Below the pieces are notes generated by a model that saw nothing but the letters and a program-made list of their open reading frames with translations, ran no database searches and had not been told where the DNA came from. A stretch of DNA of 64,000 nucleotides from Anastrepha obliqua (Eukaryota; Arthropoda; Insecta; Diptera; Tephritidae): the NCBI RefSeq assembly GCF_027943255.1, contig NC_072895.1, positions 40,770,001 to 40,834,000 of the forward strand, given 5' to 3'. Positions 1-9,719 of the stretch are shown here, piece after piece. Within the stretch, counting starts at the first letter, position 1; each line of letters begins with the position of its first letter. The translations under genes were made by a program, and so were the position numbers.

Positions 1-249
1 GAACAACAAAATTTATATGCATGCAAAGTATCCCAATTGGAATGTGCGCTATACATTAAAGCAGCAACAAAATGTATTTATATCAGGTGAAAGCAACAGT
101 GTGACGCATACAACCCTGGCAGGCAAATACAGAGTTTCATCTTCAATTTGTCGTGTGAATGACATAACTCTCGGTCTGGGTCCAACTAATCCTGTTGACT
201 ATTGTTTGAATTAACCATATTTTAAAAGCTTATTTAGTACTAGAATTCC

Positions 250-770
250 AGTTAGACGTGAGTGGGTTGACAATATATCTGGTTGAAAATACAACTTACG
301 GTTCTTTACTGATGACTCGAAGCTTGACGATAAAGTTGTCTTTAGCTTCTACTGTAAGAAGCCAAAAGTAAGCCATTAACGAGGTAGCTGTCTTGTTAGG
401 CACAGACCTTTAGAGAAGTCTATATTTGTTTTGATAGCCAAGTGAGATTAAATTGCTCAAAGATTGAGCGTACCTAATTTCGGCTATTGCAGAAGCTGCA
501 CGAGGCGGAAGAGTTTATCAGACATCTTCTCTGTTACTGTCCCGCGTAGCATGGCACTAGATTTATATACTTTGGCTCTTTATTATTGAATGATACTGAT
601 GGCCTTAGGGATATAAGTGTCAGCCAGGTCAATGGGTTTACACTTAAAACAAAATGGTTTAACGAGGAGTAGCAAATAAACTGCTGCTGTGGTATCACAA
701 TGGGTCGGGAATGGTCTAAGTGAATTGGTTTACAGACCGACTGCCACTTCTACCTACCTACTTTGTGGTG
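250..770 (+). mobile_element. LINE relic, RNase H and 3' end (R1/LOA type)
   Basis: Plus-strand pieces read YFTDDSKLDDKV (RNase H TDGSK motif decayed) and then PNFGYCRSC followed by IRHLLCYCPA-like residues in shifted frames. This is the cysteine/histidine C-terminus typical of RNase H-bearing non-LTR retrotransposons. The 3' flank contains GGTATCACAATGGGTC-type sequence seen at other LINE ends here. Stops and frameshifts make it a dead fragment. Confidence 0.6.
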
Positions 771-1909
771 TGAATCTTAATTTTTCTCAACAAATAGAGA
801 ACCCTAGGTTGTGCGCTGCTGTTCATTCTCCGAACTGTTGATGGTTCATTTTTATGTGAAGATTTTTTATGAAAAATTCGCAGCGACTTTTGCTGGTTTG
901 CCAGCAGGTGACTGGTTTTAGATAAACCTGCTTCTTTATTTTGTTTTTTTTCTAGAAAAATCAGTTTATAAAATTTCTAAAAATCAAGAGATGCACCAAA
1001 CACAAATATTCACGGCCGTAGAGACCGTCTAAAAATGAATTTATGCCAATAATTTAGTGCCGCCGTGCTCGAATTTTCTTCTTCTTCATCTTTATTGTAG
1101 GATAGGTCCTGCTTTTTTCAACAACTAAAATCACAATATGTTATTGTTTTTTTTAATAAAAATATAAGTGCAGTATTCGCATCGGGATTCACATATTCAA
1201 CACTCGTGCCAACGCTTTGGTGGTCTTCCTGGAGGTCGTGTCGTTTTAAAGGAGCCTTTCATTACAATCTCTGCCAACCGATCATCTTCCATTCTCTTTA
1301 CATGCTGGTTGCTTTATTTTCTGCTCTTGTGGCTCCATTTTACTACTTCAGTGATTTTGCACATCTCTCGTATCTCCTCCTTTCGTTTAAGATGGCGTAT
1401 AGTGTAGCCAGCTATTGCTCGCAGCATTTGTGATTTCGGCGGTGGATATTATTCGCTCTGCTGAAGTTGTTTCCGCTCGAGTTTCAATCCCATATGCCAC
1501 AATTGGCCTTAGGCATGTCTTACATGCGAACTTTGCTCTTGGAAAAACAATTCAATGAGTATCAAGAGCAAAGTTCGAACTCTCTTATATGGAATAAAAA
1601 CCCTAGCAACGTTAATAAAAAAAATTGCCAAAAATCAACGGTAATTTGTAGTTACTTTAACCTTGCACTTTGTTACACTAAAATTTAAGGGACTATAAAA
1701 TTGCATATCTAGAAGAATTCAAAAAATTCTGGTTAAAAAGTTGAAAGTTTTGATGAAACTTCTGAAAATTCATGCAAAGTTTGAAACTTCGCGTTCTAGA
1801 GTTTTCGTTGTAGTATGAACTATATTTTATAAAAATCAAAAGTAGTGGAGCGTTTATAATTTTGCAACGTGGTGTATATTTGAAGAAATCGTAGGCGTAC
1901 GCATTAATA
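771..1909. other. AT-rich sequence without recognised features
   Basis: The short overlapping frames at 1168-1433, 1467-1688 and 1693-1977 lie on both strands, match nothing I know and have no coding character. Confidence 0.5.
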
Positions 1910-2147
1910 CAAGGCGGCGCAAAATTAATCACGCTATCAGAAGATTTGTCATTTTTGCAAATGGCGTCATACGTCAATCATATTTGATACTTGTAAAGCA
2001 GACGGTTGCAGTATACAAACAAACAGACAAGCAATGGAGCGCGTCAACGATCAAAATAAAGATTTAAATCATGCAAAATATTCTTTTTTACTCAGTAAAA
2101 AAGTTACTCAAAAACAAAATTGGATTATTAATTTTGCGCAGTTTACA
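1910..2147 (-). mobile_element. MITE, TA-target, single-unit copy of the tandem-TIR family
   Basis: Begins after TA (1908-1909) with CAAGGCGGCGCAAAATTAAT and ends near 2140 with the inverted, partly decayed ATTAATTTTGCGC. The internal sequence around GTCATACGTCAATCATATTT and CAGACAAGCAATG is the reverse complement of the right end of the copy at 32543-33288. This copy carries a single terminal unit (the TTTTTTACT...AGTTACTCAAAAAC part), so it shows the unexpanded form of the family. No coding capacity. Confidence 0.7.
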
Positions 2148-3240
2148 GCAGTTAGACCAAGTACAAAAACTTAACGGCTTCAAACAAACGTTTCCTATTG
2201 GGTTAGCATCTTACAGGCAGCCACATAGCACAGAGCAGTACACATAGGTACTCATATTAGACACGGCAGTTCGCTGAGTGCAACGAGTACTTAGAGCACA
2301 AGTGGGAGTTGCTGTAAGGCTGAATCTATGTGTGTATGTATGTATGTATGGACGTGCATTCATAAGGATTTGGCTGCTAGTAGAACGAGTGGGCGTCACT
2401 GCAATCAGGCAAGTGGAAGGAAATGCCTTTTTGTGAATGTGTCGGTGAGAGTGTTTGAGTGTTGAGCGACAGACAAAGATGTGACAAGAGTACAGAAGCT
2501 CTTGCCGCCAGGGTGAATGGAAGAGAATGCAAGTGGGTAGATAGTAAGCTGGCATTACTGCATTTTGGAACATAGTAGGAATGTGCATACATAAGTATGT
2601 ACATACAGGTGCAGTACAGGACATTCAAACAAGTGCCTATAAATGCACATTTATACACACTTACATAATTACATACATACATACACATATATATAATGAC
2701 ACTTTTTCGTGTGATTGTCAAATGGCATTCATGGCAGGAACGTTGAGTGCCGAGGATTAAAAGCGATTTACAGTGAAAAACTACTAGAATGCAACAACAA
2801 CAATGACAAAGCTCAAAACAACATCAAGTTTGCTGAATATGTTATTGCTTTTCTCGCAATTACACGATCCTTTTAAACATAAACACGATGTAATGAACAA
2901 CGAGACAATGGGTGCTTACAATGCAACAACAATAAATTGGAAGAAAGCGGATATTATGCAAAACTATTGGCGAACGAAAAACTATGAACGACAAAGTTTC
3001 GTTTTAAATGCATAATTTCGAGAAATCGATTTTTCCTGGGTATGGAAGAGTATTCTGTAGATTCGCAGCCTTGCAAAATTCTCAATTTTTGGACGGGTAA
3101 GCTGATACTTAGCGATTACCCAGGGCGGCACGAATTATAAACAAAGCACTGGACTACAATTTTCCGAAGATTTCTTGCGTGCTGTCAATTCTAAAAATCT
3201 GAATTCAGAATAACGACAGCATTCGAAATATTGCGGGTTA
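2148..3240. repeat. Non-coding stretch with short microsatellites
   Basis: (TGTA)n at about 2334-2350 and (CATA)n at about 2670-2690. Overlapping frames at 2211-2721 reflect the simple repeats. No gene recognised. Confidence 0.5.
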
Positions 3241-3299
3241 AAAGTGCAAAGCACACGATTTTTATCGCAATCTGAGGTTCGAAAATCGCACGAATAATT

Positions 3300-3830
3300 G
3301 TGGCAAATCTATCCTCACTATTTGGTGTGAACACCACTTTTTAAAGTGGTAGCATTATTGGAATTTCTCTTCGGAAATGAAACCTTACGGTCACCGGAAA
3401 GTCGAAAAATCAGTGCTGGCCGGTCGAAGACGTAAAATGTGGCAGATAGCAGAAGAAGTATAGAATCAAATTCGCAAAGAACGAATTGGAGAGACTTGAA
3501 ATGAACATTTGCACATCAATAAAATTAGAGCGTGAATGCTTACACCGCTCGACAAGCGGCGATTATTGGAAAGCTGTCAAGATTTTTTTAAGGGTTGTGA
3601 TAGAGTGATTTGAACAAAATTTGCAAGCTTATTTTGACCGTTGATGAAACTAAGATTTGTCAGCTTTATCCGGAGCTCAAGCAAGAATCGAGATAGTGAA
3701 TTAAAAGGTGAGAAAGGCCATCTAAGAGATTCAGGCCATTAAAGTTAGCATTCAAGATTTTGGCGACCATTTTTTTGGGATACCGAGGGAGTTAATCTTA
3801 AAGCATTGAGAACGTTCATATTTGCCATTT
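3300..3830 (+). pseudogene. Decayed mariner-type transposase relic
   Basis: Around 3625-3700 the plus strand reads ILTVDETKICQLYPELKQES, matching the first catalytic-Asp block of mariner transposases (TVDETW...PE.KQES). Further on IQDFGDHFFGIPREL resembles the following beta-strand block. Frames are broken throughout and no terminal repeats are visible. Assignment rests on the short block only. Confidence 0.45.
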
Positions 3831-3839
3831 AAAAGTGAA

Positions 3840-4489
3840 TGCATATAAAAGTAGATGCCTTTTGTAGGCATGGCCAACATTATAAATGCAAAGAAAAATT
3901 TCATCGGTAATGTTTATAAGGGGCATAGCCACGAATCATATTAAATACCACTTCCTACTGGAGCATTTACTTTTCCATTGTTCTTTATTATATTTAAGCT
4001 TTAGTATTAGTAATATTTTTGAGTTGTACTTTAATTGATGAATGATTGAATAAGTAAATAAAGGTGCGCGGGTACAAAAACAAGCACGAGATGCACGAGC
4101 AACCTTCGAGTAAAAGTAATTTTTCGCCTCTAAAAGGTAGGTTTTTTTAACTTTTTCATGGCAGAAATCCACCGAGACAAATTTTTTCCCATTACTTGCT
4201 ATTTTACGTTCACTTTAGGCTTCGAGCCACGGTCCAATTGAATGACAGCCACACACAAAGCCACAAATACCAACCGCCGTTGGCCCATCATTTGCATGTC
4301 ATAAATAAAGTAGAAACAGTAAAGAAAATCGATAACTAACTGCTGGACAGTGCTTTTGAAAATTGATTGCAGAGCGGCGATTTATTTTTGTTGTCTTTTG
4401 TATTTGTTGTTTTTTTTTAAGTGACTATAATAAATATTTTATGCTAGTATGTTTTACTCCTTAATACGAAAATTACATTTTCCACTTAC
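3840..4489 (-). other. Start of Galphao intron 1
   Basis: This stretch follows the splice donor of the Galphao coding exon. It is AT-rich and has no recognisable exon or transposon protein. The intron should continue further left, because no downstream Galphao exon is visible in the window. Confidence 0.6.
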
Positions 4490-4607
4490 CCAGTAGCAAA
4501 AGTTTGATGTCTTTCGCCGCCTGAATGCCATCCTCTTTCAGATTCTTTTCGATTTGCTTTGAACGCTGGAGGGCAGCACGCTCTTCGGCCGATGTGGTGC
4601 ATCCCAT
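4490..4607 (-). CDS. Galphao: G protein alpha-o subunit, first coding exon (partial gene)
   Basis: On the minus strand an ATG at 4607-4605 opens a frame beginning [18 protein letters not shown] and running on through the conserved [19 protein letters not shown] stretch just before the P-loop. This is the N-terminal helix of the Go class of heterotrimeric G-protein alpha subunits, which couple seven-transmembrane receptors to effectors at the plasma membrane. Gly2 and Cys3 are the usual myristoylation and palmitoylation sites. The exon has 39 codons plus one base and ends at a strong donor (G|GTAAGTGG, 4490/4489), phase 1, as expected before the glycine that opens the GTP-binding loop. The remaining exons (GAGESGKS onward) are not in 1-4489, so the first intron is longer than 4.4 kb or continues past the window. 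Only this exon is seen; the family assignment is very secure. Alternative first exons known for the Drosophila gene were not found. Confidence 0.93.
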
Positions 4608-5980
4608 GGTGTTTCAAGTGGAGACTTTTTTGTGCTTGGCGGAGACAAAAAATTAAAGTGCTTAGCTTCTTCGATTAAAGCGAATATATTGCAATGCAAT
4701 TGCTAACAAGAAGCGCCTGCTGTTGAACACAAGTTGTTACAATGTTTTTTGTTGTTACTGGTAGTTTTTCTGATGCTGCTGTTGCAGTTTTATTTTATTT
4801 TTATTTATTTTATGTTGTGCTTTCTATGCGTTTCACTGCTTATTAAGTTTTTTACTCAATCTGCGTTTTTTCTTAATTTTCTACTTTCGTTTTAAATATT
4901 CACAATTTCGCTGCACTATTTATTTCTTACTTCCTTATTTTACTGTGCTTTACTCTATATGCTTGCATACATACGTATGTATGTGTATATTATTCAAATA
5001 TCGTTGGGTCGTTTCATGGACATTTCATTAAATCACTAAGCGAAAAAATGAGTAAACAATGATTACATGCAAAAAAGTTCACATTAAAACAATAACAAAA
5101 GCAGAAACAAATAATAATACAATAATAAAATAACTGTTCATGTTTTTGTGGCGCTGATATCCATAAAGAACCACTTGTCACATACACCCACCCACACACA
5201 TACAAATGCATATATGAATGAATATGTTTTTTTTTTGTCTATGTATTGAATGATTTCACAGTCCCATTCTTTTTGACGTTTTATGCACATCTATGCATTT
5301 CACCATACTTAGGTAGTTTCGATTTTTGTTAAATCTTTTTTGTTTTTTTTTTCTCAAATTGTACAAAAGCGTTCACAGCGCGAATAATTGCGAAATCGTT
5401 CCTTTTGAGATCTCATCACGGGCTTACTGACCGATTGCTTTTGTTTTTTGGTTTTGTGGCGAATAGCTGACATGAATCACTTTGCATTCCTCTGCTGGCG
5501 ATCACTTCGAGAACTGTTCAAAAGTGACGACACTTTCGTAAGTAGCTCTGGCTTGACGTGAATTGTATTGGAAATGTACGCGAGAATGATTAATTAATGT
5601 CAGCTACTCGGCTTTGGGTGCGGCTGTGGCAATGCGAGCTGCATTATCTGAAACAGATTGCCTAACAGCCAGATGGATATGTGCACGAATGTGATGCACC
5701 TGTGGTGCTTTTGAAGCTGTGATTGGTTGTGAGAGCAATAAGTGGCACATAAACAGTAACAGAGTACATATTGACAATTCGCATATAAAAACAATGCAAT
5801 GTGCAATGAAAATTAGAAAACACACTTCGAGGAAGATTTTTTTTTTCAATACTCATTTAAAAATTAAAAGTTTTAGACATCATTATTTGATTATATGTAG
5901 AATCCCCGCACAGATCGGTGAATTGATTTCATTTGCTGCAAGAGTGTCATAGTAAAAAAAACGAGAAAAACGTGGGGCCG
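4608..5980 (-). other. Sequence upstream of Galphao ATG: 5' UTR and possible upstream intron or promoter
   Basis: There is no protein-coding match here. The bases next to the ATG should be 5' UTR. The short open frames at 5014-5211 and 5600-5952 overlap on both strands, match no family I know and look like chance. No TATA box or initiator can be assigned with confidence. Confidence 0.4.
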
Positions 5981-6035
5981 TTTTTCAGCATAGAATTTAC
6001 TATGCCTCCTTAAGACAAAGTAAATAGCTTTTTTT

Positions 6036-6163
6036 GCCGCCGAGGGGCGACCGCTATTAGAAAAAACCTTTTCCATAACTCGTTGTTTCACGCCTTGAGT
6101 GCGTTTCGAATGCGAGTTACACCGAATGGTAGTCACGCACAATCCATTCGGCTACGGCTATAA
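6036..6163 (-). mobile_element. SINE family A, partial copy 1
   Basis: Antisense fragment containing GGGGCGACCGCTATTAGAAA and the head-derived CCATTCGGCTACGGC. The B-box region is diverged. Confidence 0.7.
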
Positions 6164-6334
6164 AAATTAATCTAAACATTTTTTGAAGTGAAAACTTCTT
6201 TAAAATCGTTGGGAGTGATTTGAGAAAAAGTGAAACGAAAAAAGCGACACTCTTGGCTACGAAGCGTTATATTATATGTTGATATAAACGTAGCGACGAA
6301 CTAAATAACTTTTAGGCCAGCGCCGACAGCATGG

Positions 6335-6400
6335 CGCGCTAGCCGAGCGACTAGCAATGTGAGCTTCCGATCCAAAATCCTTGGTTCGAATCACAATAAA
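6335..6400 (+). repeat. tRNA-like SINE head
   Basis: Contains an A-box-like CTAGCCGAGCGACTAG and a perfect B-box core GGTTCGAATC about 37 bases later, followed by an A-rich run. There is no acceptor stem, so it is not a tRNA gene but the head of a tRNA-derived SINE, different in sequence from family A. Confidence 0.45.
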
Positions 6401-6446
6401 AAAAATTTTTTTATACAGTTATTTTATTTTATTTTATGATATGTTT

Positions 6447-6585
6447 ATGAGGAGCTTTTTTTCATGGCAGAAATACACTCGGTGTTTTGCCATTGCCTGC
6501 TGAGGGGTGAGCGCTATTAGAAAAATAGTTCTCTCTGTGAATTCTGAATAGTAGTCACGCACCAACCCATTCGGCTACGGCGTTT
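6447..6585 (-). mobile_element. SINE family A, partial copy 2
   Basis: Antisense fragment from GAGGAGC...CATGGCAGAAATACACTC to CCCATTCGGCTACGGC. The central B-box part is deleted. Confidence 0.75.
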
Positions 6586-6894
6586 GTTTAATTTTACTGA
6601 TGCAAAAATGAGGAAAAATATATGAATAAAGTTTGCTTACTGTTTACACATTTTCCAAAGGTGACGGAGAACCAAAAAAAAAAGTCGATTTTCAAACAAA
6701 TACGAGTGCATATGTGTAATTGTGTAATTGTGTTAGAGTTTCGGTCACGCAGGTTTTGCTGGGGACGCTCATAATAGCAACCGCGTGTGTATTTTTATAT
6801 TCGTAAATATTTTCATTTTTAATATTTACCGCAATTTTACCGAAAAATAATGCAGAAAAGTGTCGTGAATATCGACAGAAAAAAAATCAATAAA

Positions 6895-7237
6895 TAGCAT
6901 CACGGAATTCATTCACGAAAATTTAATAAAGTATACACCGGAAGTATCGCGGATACTTAGAAAAGATTACGATAAAGTTCCAATGATTTTAAGTGGCGAT
7001 TTTAACGTAAATTTTGCATTGGACACAGCGGTTCTTTCAATTGACTTTCTCAATACAACATTCAATTTAAAAATGTGTAACAATCGCACTGAATCGACAA
7101 CACGATCAAAAACAACAATTGACGCGGTATTTCAAAGATATGTTGACAACATCGAAACCAAAGCATTTGTATCATATTTTAGCTATCATAAGCCACTCGT
7201 ATCATTTGTTGAAATTGAAAACATTGAGGATGAATAA
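6895..7237 (+). pseudogene. Endonuclease C-terminal fragment, Helentron-like
   Basis: An open frame of about 110 codons reads ITEFIHENL, then MILSGDFNVNFALDTA, then TTIDAVFQRYVDN and FVSYFSYHKPLVS, ending at TAA (7237). GDFNV is the metal/phosphate motif of exonuclease-endonuclease-phosphatase nucleases, and SYHKP occupies the position of the catalytic SDH. This type of domain is known at the C-terminus of Helentron (rolling-circle) transposon proteins and in non-LTR elements. The Helentron assignment rests on memory of similar proteins. It is only the last third of a domain, with no Rep or helicase part nearby. Confidence 0.5.
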
Positions 7238-7429
7238 TAATAAAATGAAGAAAATAAAATATGAACTTTATAGCAATATTATAATGGACCTATAATTATC
7301 CCGCTCCTAATGCTGCTTTCGTCTCATTCTCTCTCAGTTTGTTTTACGGAAGGTTTCACTTCTATCGCGTCTAACCGTTAGACTGGTATTTTTTTTATCA
7401 TGACGATATTCATTGATCACTTTGGAATC

Positions 7430-7780
7430 CCATTGACTAGCTGCGGTCTGTTCCAGGAGGAGTGGGCTTCGTGTCAACTCAGCGAGCGGTGAACAAGTAC
7501 ACAAACTTGTAAGATCGTGAAATCTTTGTAGCCATGTGTGGACCGGAAACGCTTGACGCGGTGCCCTTACAGGCCATTCTTCGCGAGGTATGCAAGCTGT
7601 TAGACTCGGCTTCACTTCGAGTTCTTTTTGCGTCAGCTGTATGGTGGATGAGATGGAATCATCTCAGCACCTTTCCCTAACTCCGCTGCTTTCACGGAGC
7701 TAGATTTAAGTATCACTTCACTCTTCCTTCTTTGCAACGCTAGAAAATCTTTATTCTCTCCGGCTTTTATCTGTATCTCT
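7430..7780 (+). mobile_element. LINE relic, 3' end of RNase H-type element
   Basis: Plus-strand reading gives LTGHSSRGMQAVRLGFTSSS and then FCVSCMVDEMESSQHLS, the LTGH...RLG...FC.SC...E...HL pattern of the C-terminal zinc-like motif of R1/LOA-type LINEs. It is related, in inverted orientation, to the sequence at 26440-26770. Frames are broken. Confidence 0.55.
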
Positions 7781-8254
7781 ATACCGATAGATGGTATCGC
7801 CGATGAGGTGGAAATGACGAATAATTATTAGAATTCTCGGTCATAAAAATAGATGTTCGGCCATTTTCTAATTTTACCTCTAATACAGATAAACTTTGAA
7901 TTTCAGTTTTTACCAGTTTGTGGACTTCCTATTGTTATTCAAATTGAATGCTTAGTAAGCAAAAAAACGTATCCGTACTTTCATTGGCAAGGCTCGACAT
8001 CCACGGAGCTTTGTACATTCCAATTGTCTTCCTACTGATTGGATAATTACCAAATCCGTATGGGTGAAATTTTTGAAAGACTGTTTAAATTTTTTCAAGC
8101 AAAATGTAAGTACATATTTTGCCCTGATATAAAGGTAATACTTTTATATTCTATTTTGAAGAACGCACACCTGAACTGTCTTAGTTTTATTTAGTTCATG
8201 ATATGACGACAAATTACTTACTATTTCTGGCAGAAAATTAATTTAAAAACCATA

Positions 8255-8460
8255 TGGCCTCTGGTAACGCTCCAGCGTGCTTGTCCAGCAGGCTTATATG
8301 TGTGCGTGTCGGGTGACACTCGTACTTGCTTCGTGTCACACATACTTGTTGTCGGCTTTTGCATGATGAAAATCAAAAATTTTAGATATTAGCGTCAAGC
8401 ACCCGACACGCACACATATAAGCCTGCTGGACAAGAATGCTGGAGCGTCACCAGAGGCCA
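8255..8460. mobile_element. Foldback MITE with about 60-base inverted repeats
   Basis: TGGCCTCTGGTAACGCTCCA at the left is the near-perfect inverse of the right end (TGGAGCGTCACCAGAGGCCA). Pairing continues inward through CAGCAGGCTTATATGTGTGC to about 8313/8400, leaving a loop of about 85 bases. The flanking ATA on both sides (8252-8254, 8461-8463) may be a 3-bp target duplication. No coding capacity. Superfamily unknown. Confidence 0.75.
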
Positions 8461-8512
8461 ATATAAATTATTAAACGAAAACTCAAAAACTTTGCTCTGG
8501 ATGCATGGTAGG

Positions 8513-9190
8513 GTTCTTCTTCTTGATTGCCGCGATTACCGCTTACGCGATTTTGGCCGAGTTTCACAAAGCGCGCCAGTTATTTATTTCTCGTACTAAC
8601 CGGTGTAAGTTGGACACACCAAATGAAGCCAAATCCTTCTCCGTCTGATCTTTCTGTATATCTTTCCAACGCAGCAGAGGCCTTTCTCTGCTACTATCAG
8701 AGCACCCATTCGGACGACGTGACGAAGCCACTGGATTTTTATTCGCTGCGCTATATTTGAGTCAACCTAAAGCTCATACAGGTCATTGTTACATCGCCAA
8801 TGTGCAAAGGTTCAAAAATCTTCCGCAGAATATTTAACACTCCAAGCGACGCCTCATCGGATATTGTCATAGTCCAAGCGTCTGCGCCATACGTTAGGAC
8901 GGGAGTGATAGTTTTGTAACCTTGTAGAGTGTTAGTTTTGTTCGTCGAGAGAGGATTTGACTACTCAATTGCCTACTTAGTCCAAAGTAGCACTTGTTGG
9001 CAATAGATGTTCTCCGTGGGATTTCAAAGCTGGCAATTGCTGGTTATGGTTGTTATGCTACTTCCCAGATAAACGAAGTCTCTAACAACCTAGAAATCAT
9101 AACTGTCAACAGAGACGTGGGTGTCGTTACGCAATTGCGTCAACTGTTTGACAGCAGGTACTTCGTTTTGCCCTTGTTCCCTTGTTAACT
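8513..9190 (-). mobile_element. RTE-type LINE fragment, antisense copy 1
   Basis: Shares, in reverse orientation, the sequence of the better copy at 55340-55924: GCTTACGCGATTTTGGCCGA at the 3' end, then the region coding for the reverse-transcriptase C-terminus. The 3' tail is (AAG)n (TTCTTCTTCTTG at 8516). Frames are broken. It extends upstream of the other copy to about 9190 and also matches 60200-60380. Confidence 0.75.
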
Positions 9191-9460
9191 GCCAGCCCCA
9201 TTCGCTATGCTTCCCTATCCAATTTGGAAAAGGTAGGGTTGCATTTTTTTTTAATATACTGCTATCATCGAATTTAAATGTTACTCTCTTATTTAAATAT
9301 GCTTTGCGGGTATATTGAATCGAAATACTTTATAAATTGGCGATGCTCTTATATCATCTGTCCAATTCAAAAAAGTCCGTATATTTAGTGGAAAAATGTT
9401 TAGGGTTTCGCTACGCATTTCTTCGTAAAATGCATTCCTTTCATATACGTGACTATTCGG

Positions 9461-9718
9461 TCAAAAAATCAACACACAATTTACTACAGGGAATACTCTT
9501 TGGATTCGTTCAATTCTAGCAGCATGGCACGAATAATACGGAGACCAAATGAAGGATGCATACTCCAGTTTGGAACGCACAAACGCCATACACAAAAGCT
9601 TTAGCGTATAAGGGTCGGAGAAATCGGCGCTATGACGCCTCACCAAAGCAAGCATGGCGTAAGATTTGGCAATAATTAAATTCATATGACTAGTAAAAGT
9701 ACATAAGTTTCGAATCAA
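9461..9718 (-). pseudogene. CR1/L2-like LINE reverse-transcriptase fragment
   Basis: A minus-strand frame contains SYAMLALVRRHSADFSDPYT and then FVRSKLEYASFIWSPYY followed by ARIERIQRVF. These are the hallmark thumb/connection motifs (LVRS.LEYAS..WSP...RIE..Q) of CR1-, L2- and jockey-related non-LTR retrotransposons. Isolated 5'- and 3'-truncated piece. Confidence 0.75.
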
Positions 9719-9719
9719 A

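Noticed and set aside
2211..2721. Overlapping 114- and 137-codon frames
   Set aside because: Cys/His/Thr-rich readings of microsatellite-bearing DNA. Both cannot be real and neither matches a family.
1..4489. Further Galphao exons
   Set aside because: I looked for the P-loop exon (GAGESGKS) and later exons on the minus strand and found none.
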